64,000 nucleotides of DNA from Woeseiaceae bacterium (GTDB lineage: Bacteria; Pseudomonadota; Gammaproteobacteria; Steroidobacterales; Woeseiaceae): assembly GCA_030065915.1 (NCBI GenBank), contig JASJCQ010000004.1:1-64000 (forward strand). Direction: 5' to 3'. The notes under the pieces were generated by a model. The model did no database searches. It was given only the letters and a program-made list of their open reading frames with translations, and had not been told where the DNA came from. Positions 36,103-44,622 of this stretch are shown one piece after another (position 1 is the first letter of the stretch; the number at the start of each line of letters is the position of its first letter). The position numbers were made by a program, and so were the translations under genes.

Positions 36103-36579
36103 ATGGCAACCGATGATAACAGTAAGGCCAAACCGTCCGAAAACCGGCGAACGAGGGGCATACGAGTAGCCGTCTCGGCTCTCGTAGTGGTGCCTCTGCT
36201 CATCCTGTGGGTCCTGGCGGCCACGGACGACGACGGCAACATCGCGCTGATACGCAACGACGTTGTGCAAGGCGATTCCGGCGATCGCGTCTGGCATGGC
36301 TCGATGGGAAATACGACCGACAGCCAGTATCGCGAGATCGCTGTCACAATCCGCTTCTTAGACAGCGATGATCAAACCGTGGGCGAGATACAAGGGAGCG
36401 CCGACGTGCTCGAGCCGGGCGAGTCATTCGACCTGCAGACGCCGCTGGTGCCGCAGGCGGTGTCGATGCAAGTTTATTCGCTGGAGTGGCGTACCGGTCG
36501 AAAAGACAAGAAGACCGACCCGCCGCTGGGACCCTGGGCACCCTGGCCGTTCGGCCACGTGCAGACGCATTGGCCTTGA
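36103..36579 (+). CDS. Membrane-anchored FxLYD-like protein
   Basis: About 158 residues from the ATG at 36103 (an in-frame start at 36055 is less plausible). A basic start is followed by one TM helix (about 20-45) and a beta-rich exported domain. The stretch WHGSMGNTTDSQYREIAVTIRFLDSDDQTVGEIQGS has the FxLYD pattern of a dangling NTF2-like/Ig-like domain. No catalytic residue is evident. It is divergent from the CadC-like gene and may be its target. Confidence 0.65.
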   Translation: MATDDNSKAKPSENRRTRGIRVAVSALVVVPLLILWVLAATDDDGNIALIRNDVVQGDSGDRVWHGSMGNTTDSQYREIAVTIRFLDSDDQTVGEIQGSADVLEPGESFDLQTPLVPQAVSMQVYSLEWRTGRKDKKTDPPLGPWAPWPFGHVQTHWP

Positions 36580-36765
36580 GCCTATCGCGCTGAAGATGGC
36601 GGAAGATCCCTTCCCGGAACCTCTGTCCAGTTGCAGCGGCAGGCCCTGCGCCGCCGGCTTCCGGTCTGTTCCTTTCCTGGTGGACAGCATCAAGACTCGC
36701 ATCGCGGTTTTCGCTAACGGAAGTGAAGCCGCGGAGGTATATTAGCCGGCGGGTCGGGCAGGCCA

Positions 36766-37626
36766 GTGCTCGGATCGGGTTCCGCTATACGGACGCAGCA
36801 ATTGAGATTCAGAACCGGGCTTCTCTTCCAGCTCTTCAAATACACCGTCTACAGCCTGCTGACGCTGAACATCGTCCTTTTCTTCCTCGAAGATCACGCG
36901 GCGGTGCTGGTCAAGTCTATGGAAGGCCTGACGCCCGCATTGATACTCGAGGGCTACGCGACGTCGATCGACACTGCGGCCTGGGTGATCCTGTTGCTGG
37001 TCTTCGAGCTCGAAACCTACATCCTCGACGATCGTCATTTCACGAGAACCGTGAACCGTCTCCTGACGGCGATCAGGGTCGTCTGTCTTGCGTTCATCGT
37101 TTTCGCATTCTACGGCTACTCCCAGACGATGCTGTCCGCCTACCAGCTAAAACCTGCGCCGGCGGTTACGGACCTGTGCTCAGTTGCCGGCACCGGCGAC
37201 CTGTACGCGATTGACGAGAGTGAGTACGCAGTAATCACATCGGAGAACTGCGCCGCGTTGTCGGAAGAAGAAAGCTTCCAACGTTTCGCTGACTCAGACG
37301 CGCTGGCAGACAACATCGTGGCCGTGCATATCCAGAGACTGGCCTGGGCTGACGTCGTCAACGCAGGCGTCTGGATCCTGATCGTTATCCTGCTGGAAAT
37401 CGATGTCCGCCTGCAGGAGCGCAATCGTTATGAGGGCGTCGCCTTCAGGACCAGCATGGCCCTGAAAGCTGTGTTCTACCCCGCGTTGTTCATCGTCGCG
37501 GTGTATTGGGGCATCAAAGGCGACTTCATCGACTTCTGGGATGCCTTCCTGTGGCTCGTGGCATTCCTGTTCATCGAGAACAACATTCTCGAATGGCGCG
37601 AAGAGGAGCGCGCTGCGTCAGCCTGA
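36766..37626 (+). CDS. Unknown multi-helix membrane protein
   Basis: Protein of 286 residues from a GTG start. Hydrophobic helices lie at about 20-40, 65-85, 100-125, 200-220 and 240-260, between which is a periplasmic-size loop with Cys residues (TDLCSVAGTGD...SENCAALSEE) that could form a disulfide. I recognise no named family. The last segment is short and acidic. The 186 bp upstream (36580-36765) holds no clear promoter or gene. Confidence 0.6.
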   Translation: MLGSGSAIRTQQLRFRTGLLFQLFKYTVYSLLTLNIVLFFLEDHAAVLVKSMEGLTPALILEGYATSIDTAAWVILLLVFELETYILDDRHFTRTVNRLLTAIRVVCLAFIVFAFYGYSQTMLSAYQLKPAPAVTDLCSVAGTGDLYAIDESEYAVITSENCAALSEEESFQRFADSDALADNIVAVHIQRLAWADVVNAGVWILIVILLEIDVRLQERNRYEGVAFRTSMALKAVFYPALFIVAVYWGIKGDFIDFWDAFLWLVAFLFIENNILEWREEERAASA

Positions 37627-37737
37627 TGATTCGCCGGCTTCACCATACGTGGCCGTCGACCGGGTCTCGCGCCTCCGACAGCGCGAGTATGGTCATCTTC
37701 CCGGCTCGCAGACATCGCTGAGCCTGCCTTCGCAGAC

Positions 37738-38217
37738 TCAGTATCGGCCGTGCTGCTTGAACACGTAGTTGTTCAGTTCGATGAACTCGTGGTTCATTCG
37801 GTGAACGATCCGATGCGTTGAGCGAACGATAGCGCGCATGACCTTGTAGACGAGCTGCGGGTGCTTATCGACTATCGTTTCGAAGTCCGTGCGCGACAGG
37901 CTGATGACCCGCGCGCCCGACAGCGCTCGCAGGCCGACCGTATGTGCCTGGCCGTCGACGAAGCCAAGCTCTCCGGCCATATCGCCGGCCTTAAGAATTG
38001 CCAGGCTCATTTCATCGTTGCCACCGACGAGCTTGATGACTTCGAGCCTGCCTTCGAGCAGCACGTGCAGCGCATTGTCGCGCGTACCTTCCTTGATCAG
38101 GAACTCCCCGTCTTCGAGCGTATGTGTGCTCATGAGTCCGGCAAGCGTCATGGCCTCCTTTTCGGTCAGCTCCCGTCCAACCGATGAATCGCGTATCAGG
38201 TCCGGTGTTTCCTTCAT
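37738..38217 (-). CDS. Cyclic-nucleotide-binding (Crp-like sensor) protein without HTH
   Basis: About 159 residues from the ATG at 38217, taken because the extra N-terminal 53 residues of the longer frame are unlike the family. A single cNMP-binding beta-roll is visible: LEDGEFLIKEGTRDNALHVLLEGRLEV, then the phosphate-binding region AGELGFVDGQAHTVGLRALSGARV. The C-terminal helix-turn-helix of Crp/Fnr proteins is missing; the tail is a helical VYKVMRAIVRSTHRIVHRM. It may sense cAMP or c-di-GMP and act through a partner. Confidence 0.78.
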   Translation of the reverse strand: MKETPDLIRDSSVGRELTEKEAMTLAGLMSTHTLEDGEFLIKEGTRDNALHVLLEGRLEVIKLVGGNDEMSLAILKAGDMAGELGFVDGQAHTVGLRALSGARVISLSRTDFETIVDKHPQLVYKVMRAIVRSTHRIVHRMNHEFIELNNYVFKQHGRY

Positions 38218-38420
38218 TGTCAGAGCCCCTACTGCCAGGGAAAATCTGAGTATTGCGCGTTCAATGAACGCTGAGCAATACGCAAAAGACGCTAGATCAG
38301 GCTTCATCCCTGGAGTCGCATTCAACGACTTCAACAGGCCTTTCGAAAACCCATCGATATAGAGCGCGAGAACCAATCAGACCGTTGGCCAAGGCGCGAG
38401 AGCCCGCACGCTGGAAGCGT

Positions 38421-38455
38421 TCGCGGCGCGACGATGCTTACCCGTCGCGCCGCGA
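38421..38455 (-). terminator. Perfect 13-bp hairpin after the DUF11 gene
   Basis: TCGCGGCGCGACG (38421-38433) pairs fully with CGTCGCGCCGCGA (38443-38455) around a 9-nt loop. On the minus strand it begins 7 nt past the stop of the DUF11 gene. No U-tract follows, so it may be a rho-dependent transcript end or RNA stabiliser rather than a classical terminator. Confidence 0.6.
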
Positions 38456-38462
38456 GGTCTCG

Positions 38463-41400
38463 TCAGAACGAGAACTTGACGCCCAGCATTGGCACGTCGA
38501 CCCAGTCGTCCAGCTTGTAACGATCCCAGTCGAGCGTAACGGACCAATCCGGGGCCAGCTGCCATTCGACACCGACACCGAAGTAGGGTTCGTTACCCTC
38601 TGCGTCGCCTTCTACGCGACCGCTACCGCCACTGACCACTTCGACCTCGAGGTCGGCCTGCCAGACGAAGAGGCCGGCACGACCGGTCAGCGCAAAGTTG
38701 CTGTCTGGCAATGGCCAGCGTGCCGCACCGCCGAGAATCCAGCCGTCGCCGAGCGACGGATGAACGGCCAGCGTATCGTTGAGAATTGAACTGACCTGGT
38801 TCGGCGGAATGGTTGCGCCGAAACGAGTGGTTGCCTCGCCGAGATCGACATAGCCGGTTTCGATGGCGAAGAACTCGTTGAAGCTCATGCCGACAATAAT
38901 CTTCCATGCCGTATCTTCATCGTCGACACTGGGACTGTTGATCGACCAGCCACGTGCTGACAGATCGCCAACTAGGTCATCGCTGCTGTAGTCGGCGCTG
39001 CTCTGGCCGATACCGCCTGCGACATACCAGTCCTGGGCCAGTGTCTCGGATGGCGTGCTGACAAGGAATGCTGCGACCGCAATCGTCAACAATGTCATTC
39101 CCGCTGCGGAGCGAACGGCACGCAGCCGAGCAATTGCCGCCGTCAGCAACGCGACCAACGCGATCCAGCCGAGACTGCCCGTGCCGCCGACACCCTCAAT
39201 GATCAAGTCGATGGTATCGATCACGGAGATCTGTTGCTCGTCACTGGCGGGAGCGCTGAAGTCGCCTCCGATTGTCGCGACAAGCGTCAGCACAGCGGCC
39301 TCGCCCGGCGTCGTCAGCACGATCTCGGCAGTCACGGTTGCACCCGCGACAAGGTCGCCGATATCGCAGCTGATGACACCTTCATCGTCGGTGCAGCTTC
39401 CCGAGTCTATCGTCACCGAGACCAGTGCGGTGCCTTCCGGCAAGGTCACGCCGAGCGTGACGTTGGTATCGTCACTCGGCCCGTCGTTGCTGACAACCAC
39501 CTGGTACGTCACCCGTTCATTGATGGATGGCTCAACTGGTGTCGCCGTGACGTTGACACTTGTGACTGCCTGGGGCGGGTTGACAGTCGTGATAACGGAC
39601 ACGCTGTTGTTGGCGGTGTCCGGATCTTCCTCATCGGCTGTCACTGACGCCGTATTCGTAATGTCGATTGCCGTCGTTGCGATTCGCGGCGCCACGACGA
39701 TCGTAACGGTTACGTTGGATCCATCAGCGATGTCGCCCAGGCTGCAGCTCAACATGCCTCCCATATCAGGTGCAGTGTCACAGCTGCCCGTGCCGCTGGC
39801 CGAAGCCGATACGAAATCGACATCGCCCATCGGCAGGTTGTCCGTCAGCACGACGTTGGTCGCATCATCGGTACCGTTGTTTTGTACGGTCAACGTATAG
39901 GTCAGTTCAGGACCTCCGGAGAAGACCGGGCTCGGAGCAGCGATCTTGGTCAACGCAAGGTCAGCCTGCGCAGGGCCCGACGGCAGCACGATAACGTCAA
40001 CGCTGGCGCTGTCGTTGGTCGAAACAGGGTCGGCCTGATCGCCGCTGACCGTCGCGACGTTGGTCACGGTCGTGTTGTCAGCGACGTCCGGTGTTGCCAC
40101 AACGATGCTGACTGTCGCATCGCCGCTCGCAGCGATAGCGCCCAGCACGCAGGTGACCTGCACAGGGGTACCTGCCGTCGTGCAGGCGGCCCCCTGGCTT
40201 GGCGTTGCAGAAACGAAGCTCAGCAGGTCGTCCAGCGTGTCGACAAGCGTGACGCCGGTTGCATCGTCGGGACCGTTGTTGTCCACGCCGATCGTATACG
40301 TGATTTGCGTGCCTTCTGTGACAGGACCGGCCGGACTCGCCGACTTGGCCACCGCGAGGTCTGCCGAAGGCACCGCACCCGGCACGAATTCGTCCATGCC
40401 GATGTCGACCGTTGCTGTGCCGTCGCCGTCGCCGTCCTGCGGCCGTGCCTCGTTTTCGAAGTCAACGCTCGGCACGAGCGGTGCCGCATTATCGCCGGCG
40501 TCGATCGTTGGGGATCCGGCACCCTGCGTCGGGTCGGGATCGATCGCTGTGATGTTCGGCAGGATCGGCGCCTCGTCGATATTCGCACCGGACGTCAACT
40601 CAGCGGATGATGCGATGCCGAACTCGGTGCTCGCGCCAGGGAAGCCGGTCAGGTCCGTGATCGCATTGTTGACGAACTGGATGCTCGCCGGAATGTCCGA
40701 GAACGGGTCGTTGTCGACGAAGATGTCGCGGCCGGCCGTTGCATCCGTATTGTCGTAGATGATGTTGTTGTAGATCCTTCCGAGGCCGGTTGAGCCGCCG
40801 ACCGTTATGAAAGCGCCGCCACCTCTACCAACGGCGCTGTTGCCATAGATCGTGTTGTTCGTGATCGTGAGAAATGTGCCGTCCCGCCTGGCATTGTAGA
40901 TGCCACCGCCGTCGCCGCTTGCCGCGTTGGCGGCAAAACCGGTGTTGACAAGGACGAAGTCGAAGACGCCTTCCCTGACGTGCACTCCGCCGCCGTTTGT
41001 CGCGGTGTTGTCCACGAACCCTGCGATCCTGGCTGAGAATGTGTTGGCCCCGACGTCCGCGCCGCCGCCGTTACCCTGCGCCGTATTGCCGGTGAACTGG
41101 ATATCGTCGAACCCGACCTCAGTGAGCCTCGCCGTAAGAGGATCGGAGGGATCAAGACCTTCGATCTCGACGGCACCGCCGTTTCCCTGAGCAATATTGT
41201 TGAAGAAATCGGCATCGGTGATGAACGCACCGGCTACCGTGCTGGCGCCGATGTGGATCGCGCCACCGTCTCCGGTGCCGTCTCCGGCGATACCGCGAGC
41301 CTCGTTACCGTCGAAGGTCACGTCGAAAATATTGATCGGCACCTCGGCGAGGTCCTCGATGCGGACAAACAGGGCGCCGCCATCGTCATCGGCGGCGTTG

Positions 41401-41879
41401 TCGAGAAACACGCTGCCGGACACGGTCACGCCTGCGCCGTTGACGGTGATGGCCAGCGCGCCGCCGTCACTGGGTGTGCCCACGGCGTTGCCGTTGACGA
41501 AGGTCATGTTCTGGACAACGATCAGAGCTCCGCCGTCGCCGGTCGCGCCGCGCGTGTCGATACGGAGTATCGGCACCGTGCTGTTACCGCTCAGAATCCG
41601 GGTGTCGGAATCCACACCATCGATGGTCAGCGAAAAACCCTCGCCGGAAGCTGCGGTGTAGGTCAGCGGGGACGTCAGTGTGTAGACCGAGTCCGATCCG
41701 ACGACCGTACAACCCGTTCCGGAGCAGGTTTGAACCTGGATCGTGTCATTTTCGCCATTGGATTGCGCCGTGGTCAGCGCGTTCTGAAATTCGGCAGGGT
41801 TTTCGACTGAGAAGTTGTCAGCCCCCACCACGGTTGCTGCAAACAGCAGCAACAGGGAAAAAAGTCGCCACGATTGCAT
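38463..41879 (-). CDS. Beta-helix/DUF11 surface protein fused to a small outer-membrane barrel
   Basis: Very long protein of 1138 residues. A signal peptide ends near VVGAD and GGAGG precedes the ATG. A polymorphic right-handed beta-helix (about 50-500) shows repeated GNGGGA/GDGG turns. Three DUF11 repeats (about 505-880) follow, each with a NNGPDDATGVTLVDTL-like core. Then come Gly-rich residues with GTGSLGWIALVALL, resembling a GlyGly-CTERM sorting signal, with a basic tail. The last 211 residues (from Met928, ATG at 39098) form a second signal peptide (ending ETLAQ) and an OmpA-like eight-strand barrel ending in KFSF. This looks like two gene products in one frame. Function is probably surface adhesion. 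Confidence 0.8.
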   Translation of the reverse strand: MQSWRLFSLLLLFAATVVGADNFSVENPAEFQNALTTAQSNGENDTIQVQTCSGTGCTVVGSDSVYTLTSPLTYTAASGEGFSLTIDGVDSDTRILSGNSTVPILRIDTRGATGDGGALIVVQNMTFVNGNAVGTPSDGGALAITVNGAGVTVSGSVFLDNAADDDGGALFVRIEDLAEVPINIFDVTFDGNEARGIAGDGTGDGGAIHIGASTVAGAFITDADFFNNIAQGNGGAVEIEGLDPSDPLTARLTEVGFDDIQFTGNTAQGNGGGADVGANTFSARIAGFVDNTATNGGGVHVREGVFDFVLVNTGFAANAASGDGGGIYNARRDGTFLTITNNTIYGNSAVGRGGGAFITVGGSTGLGRIYNNIIYDNTDATAGRDIFVDNDPFSDIPASIQFVNNAITDLTGFPGASTEFGIASSAELTSGANIDEAPILPNITAIDPDPTQGAGSPTIDAGDNAAPLVPSVDFENEARPQDGDGDGTATVDIGMDEFVPGAVPSADLAVAKSASPAGPVTEGTQITYTIGVDNNGPDDATGVTLVDTLDDLLSFVSATPSQGAACTTAGTPVQVTCVLGAIAASGDATVSIVVATPDVADNTTVTNVATVSGDQADPVSTNDSASVDVIVLPSGPAQADLALTKIAAPSPVFSGGPELTYTLTVQNNGTDDATNVVLTDNLPMGDVDFVSASASGTGSCDTAPDMGGMLSCSLGDIADGSNVTVTIVVAPRIATTAIDITNTASVTADEEDPDTANNSVSVITTVNPPQAVTSVNVTATPVEPSINERVTYQVVVSNDGPSDDTNVTLGVTLPEGTALVSVTIDSGSCTDDEGVISCDIGDLVAGATVTAEIVLTTPGEAAVLTLVATIGGDFSAPASDEQQISVIDTIDLIIEGVGGTGSLGWIALVALLTAAIARLRAVRSAAGMTLLTIAVAAFLVSTPSETLAQDWYVAGGIGQSSADYSSDDLVGDLSARGWSINSPSVDDEDTAWKIIVGMSFNEFFAIETGYVDLGEATTRFGATIPPNQVSSILNDTLAVHPSLGDGWILGGAARWPLPDSNFALTGRAGLFVWQADLEVEVVSGGSGRVEGDAEGNEPYFGVGVEWQLAPDWSVTLDWDRYKLDDWVDVPMLGVKFSF

Positions 41880-42262
41880 GGGACACCTCCAATTGCTGAT
41901 TACAGTTCAGTTTTCTGATTGAAGCTAACAACTGGACATAATCTTGTGAATTCGTAGCTTCCCTCTTCTGATTACGTGTAACTCCGAGATTGAAAATCGC
42001 GCTTCGAAACAGATTCTTTAACTTAGTTGTGTTCTTCGATAAGACGCCTCGCGCTGAATTCGGCAGCTGTCAGTCGTAGCAATCTTCGACAGGAATCGAC
42101 GTTCGGGCAGACCGTCGATTGACACCTCGCTGCGAGCGAGGCCATTGGGCGATAGCTCGCCACGAGCAGGTGTCGGCATGGCCGGATCGAACGGGCTCCG
42201 ACCAGGTCTCTATCAGCGAGAATGCGACGAAGAACGGAACAGGCCGATAGATAAAGTGAACA
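41880..42262. other. 383-bp divergent intergenic region between DUF11 gene and B3 lactamase
   Basis: No credible gene. It is locally AT-rich near 41880-42030. The octamer CTGATTAC occurs at 41896-41903 and 41968-41975, with the related TTCTGATT at 41913 and 41966; these may be regulator sites. A perfect hairpin CCTCGC-TGCGA-GCGAGG lies at 42125-42141. Both flanking genes must be expressed from here. Confidence 0.6.
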
Positions 42263-43273
42263 ATGATCGGCACACTGCAGTCACTTAATCAGTACCGTCC
42301 AAGTGGAATCGCTTCAGTGACACCCCGCCATCGCCTGGATCATCGAAACACTGACCGGACAACCGGCCGCCGCTTCATCGCTCGATCCCTGGCGCTGCTG
42401 GGTGGCGTGCTGTTCGGCATCGCCGCTTCAGCGAGTGAATTCGACCCGCCGATCGAATGTCGGAGCTGCGATTCGTGGAATCAGCCGCAGGACGCCTTCC
42501 GGATTCACGGCAACACGTGGTATGTCGGTGTTGCCGGCCTGTCGGCTATCCTGATCGACACGGGCGACGGACTGATCCTGCTGGACGGTGGATTGCCGCA
42601 ATCGGCACAGCCAATCGCGCAGAGTATCGAGAGCATCGGTTTCTCGGTCGCCGATATCCGAACCATTGGCCTGTCACACGCACACTTTGACCATGCCGGC
42701 GGCATAGCGGCACTACAGCGCTTGAGCGGCGCCGAGGTAATTGCGAGTCCACACGCGGCGAAGACGCTGAAGGCTGGCCGCCTCGTCAACGATGACCCTC
42801 AGTTCGCTTTCGGCTATGCGAATACCGGCTTCCCGGCTGTCGAGAAGGTCCGCATCGTTCGCGATGGTGACACGGTTGCGCTCGGTGACGTAAACCTCAC
42901 CGTCGTATTCACGCCGGGGCACACGCCTGGCGGTACCACGTTCACGTGGAAGAGCTGCGAAGCAGGCGACTGCAAAGCTGTCGTCTACGCAGACAGCCTG
43001 ACACCGGTGACGGCGCCCGGCTTTCGTTTCACCGGGGTGCCTGCCGACGTGCTACGCGAGAGTGTCGAGAAGGTTGCCGCGCTTGACTGTGACGTGTTCC
43101 TGTCGCCGCATCCGTTTTTCTTCGACATGGCCGAGAAGCTCGAACGCGTCGGCGATTCAAACCCATTTGTCGACGAGGAAGGCTGTGCTGAATACGCGTA
43201 CGCCGGGCTTGGCGCACTCGAGCAGCGCCTGAGCAAGGAGGCCTCCGACACCGGATCGGCGGCTGAGCCGTAG
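42263..43273 (+). CDS. Subclass B3 metallo-beta-lactamase
   Basis: Protein of 336 residues with an N-terminal hydrophobic segment (about 42-56) and a cleavage site near ASASEF, so it is periplasmic. B3 zinc ligands are all in place: HAHFDH (H139, H141, D143, H144), H220 in TPGHTPGGTTF and H283 in SPHPFFF. No B1-type Cys ligand. Subclass B3 enzymes hydrolyse most beta-lactams including carbapenems, although some environmental members have weak or unrelated activity. The gene stands alone, divergent from the DUF11 gene. No transposon or integron element is nearby, so it is a likely intrinsic environmental member. Confidence 0.88.
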   Translation: MIGTLQSLNQYRPSGIASVTPRHRLDHRNTDRTTGRRFIARSLALLGGVLFGIAASASEFDPPIECRSCDSWNQPQDAFRIHGNTWYVGVAGLSAILIDTGDGLILLDGGLPQSAQPIAQSIESIGFSVADIRTIGLSHAHFDHAGGIAALQRLSGAEVIASPHAAKTLKAGRLVNDDPQFAFGYANTGFPAVEKVRIVRDGDTVALGDVNLTVVFTPGHTPGGTTFTWKSCEAGDCKAVVYADSLTPVTAPGFRFTGVPADVLRESVEKVAALDCDVFLSPHPFFFDMAEKLERVGDSNPFVDEEGCAEYAYAGLGALEQRLSKEASDTGSAAEP

Positions 43274-43351
43274 TCTTTTTTGGTGTAGAGGCGCTGTTCC
43301 CGGAATCACGGCTGCGCCCTGTCACTCGGCGGCGACATCCGCACGGACGTC

Positions 43352-44506
43352 CTACCGGTCCGCTCGCTTCGGCAGGTTCAGTTGCTGTTGCCAGACGTCG
43401 AGCGCCAGTCGCGGGTTCAACGCTTCATCGTAGAGCCCGGTGTCGCGCCAGATGCGGGCAAGCGGGTCCTGCCCGAGCGCACCGTCCCATAGTGCGTCGA
43501 AGTCGACAAGTGCCCACCAGATAATGAACTCCGCATCGGCGGCTCGAGCTTCTGCGAACAGTTCGGTCACGTAGTCCGCCTGATTCTGTGCGTCCGCCGC
43601 CACGTCGACGCCGAAGGTCGGTATGTCGAGTCTCTCAGCGATCCACGCGGTTTCAGCGACGGCGACCGGTTTGCCGTTGGCGATGGCCTGGATCTGTGAG
43701 AACCAGTTCACCGGCAGGTTCGCGGGGTCGCCTTTGTCGGCATGGTCGAAGAATACATACGGGTAAACGCTAACACCGACGACATCGACCAGGTCGATCA
43801 ACGGACCGATGTTGGCCTCGATGGCGTCTGCCCGGGTCGAGCCTGGCGACTTCAGGGCGACACTGATCATCAGGCGAAGATCCGGAAACTCGGCCCGCAG
43901 CGTCGTGGACACCTGCGTGGCAAACGCCACGTAGCGATCGAAGCGCGCGAGGTCGTTGACGAGCAGTTCACTGGCTTCGATCCCGAGGTTGAAATAAGTC
44001 GGCTCGAAGCGTGTGATCATGTCGCGGGCAAAATTCGTGTAGGCCGTGATCACTTCCGGGCTGTCAAAGTCGCGTGCATCCCACGGCGCCGACAGGTCCT
44101 CATTGGGATCGGCTCCCCAGTTGCCCGCAAGGCCGTCGCGCCCGGTATTGAAAGGACTGATGGCGAGGTAGGTACGCTGGCTCGCGGCCGTGTTGTCGAT
44201 GCGCCCCCGGATCTCGGCCTCGACGGCCGGGTCATACGGCGTCCCGTCGAGCGCCGCCTGCCAGGGAATGCCGCTGTCGATGTGATGGGCGACAAAGTCG
44301 CCGCGCGCCGCGATCTCCGTGTAGACGAAACTAACCGCCGCAACCGTGGCATCGTAGGGCCAGGTCGTAAAACCCATGTCAAACGCGCGGGTGATCGGCA
44401 CGGGCAGATCCGGCTCGTCCGAACTCGATCCGCCGCCACCACCACCGCCGCAGCCTGAGACCGCGGTCGCTAACAACGCGAAGGCCAGTGTCCTGATCAG
44501 TTTCAT
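43352..44506 (-). CDS. Clan GH-A glycoside hydrolase lipoprotein
   Basis: About 384 residues from the ATG at 44506; the frame continues to 44599 but the lipoprotein signal starts at 44506. The lipobox is AVSGC (Cys19) followed by a Gly/Ser run. It has a TIM-barrel form with an acid/base candidate E176 in NLGIEASELL and a nucleophile candidate E284 in VAVAETAW, which fit the clan GH-A spacing. The closest named relatives seem to be GH53-like or related endo-galactanase/mannanase families; I do not assign a precise family. A cell-surface endo-glycosidase next to an AraC regulator and a GH13 operon. Confidence 0.7.
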   Translation of the reverse strand: MKLIRTLAFALLATAVSGCGGGGGGGSSSDEPDLPVPITRAFDMGFTTWPYDATVAAVSFVYTEIAARGDFVAHHIDSGIPWQAALDGTPYDPAVEAEIRGRIDNTAASQRTYLAISPFNTGRDGLAGNWGADPNEDLSAPWDARDFDSPEVITAYTNFARDMITRFEPTYFNLGIEASELLVNDLARFDRYVAFATQVSTTLRAEFPDLRLMISVALKSPGSTRADAIEANIGPLIDLVDVVGVSVYPYVFFDHADKGDPANLPVNWFSQIQAIANGKPVAVAETAWIAERLDIPTFGVDVAADAQNQADYVTELFAEARAADAEFIIWWALVDFDALWDGALGQDPLARIWRDTGLYDEALNPRLALDVWQQQLNLPKRADR

Positions 44507-44622
44507 TCGGTCAATATACGGCAAGCCAGGGTCAGCAGAGCTGACCGAGTGCTCATTTGCGAAAGCTGGCCGGAACGCAATCTGAAGAGCGCTGTTCATA
44601 TTCGCAGGGATGCGCGACCGCG

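Noticed and set aside
38463-43273. Mobile resistance island around the B3 lactamase
   Set aside because: No integron, transposase or inverted terminal repeats; base composition resembles the surroundings.
43260-43290. CGGC-TGA-GCCG hairpin followed by T6 at the end of the B3 lactamase gene
   Set aside because: Four-base stem overlapping the stop codon; too weak to call a terminator.
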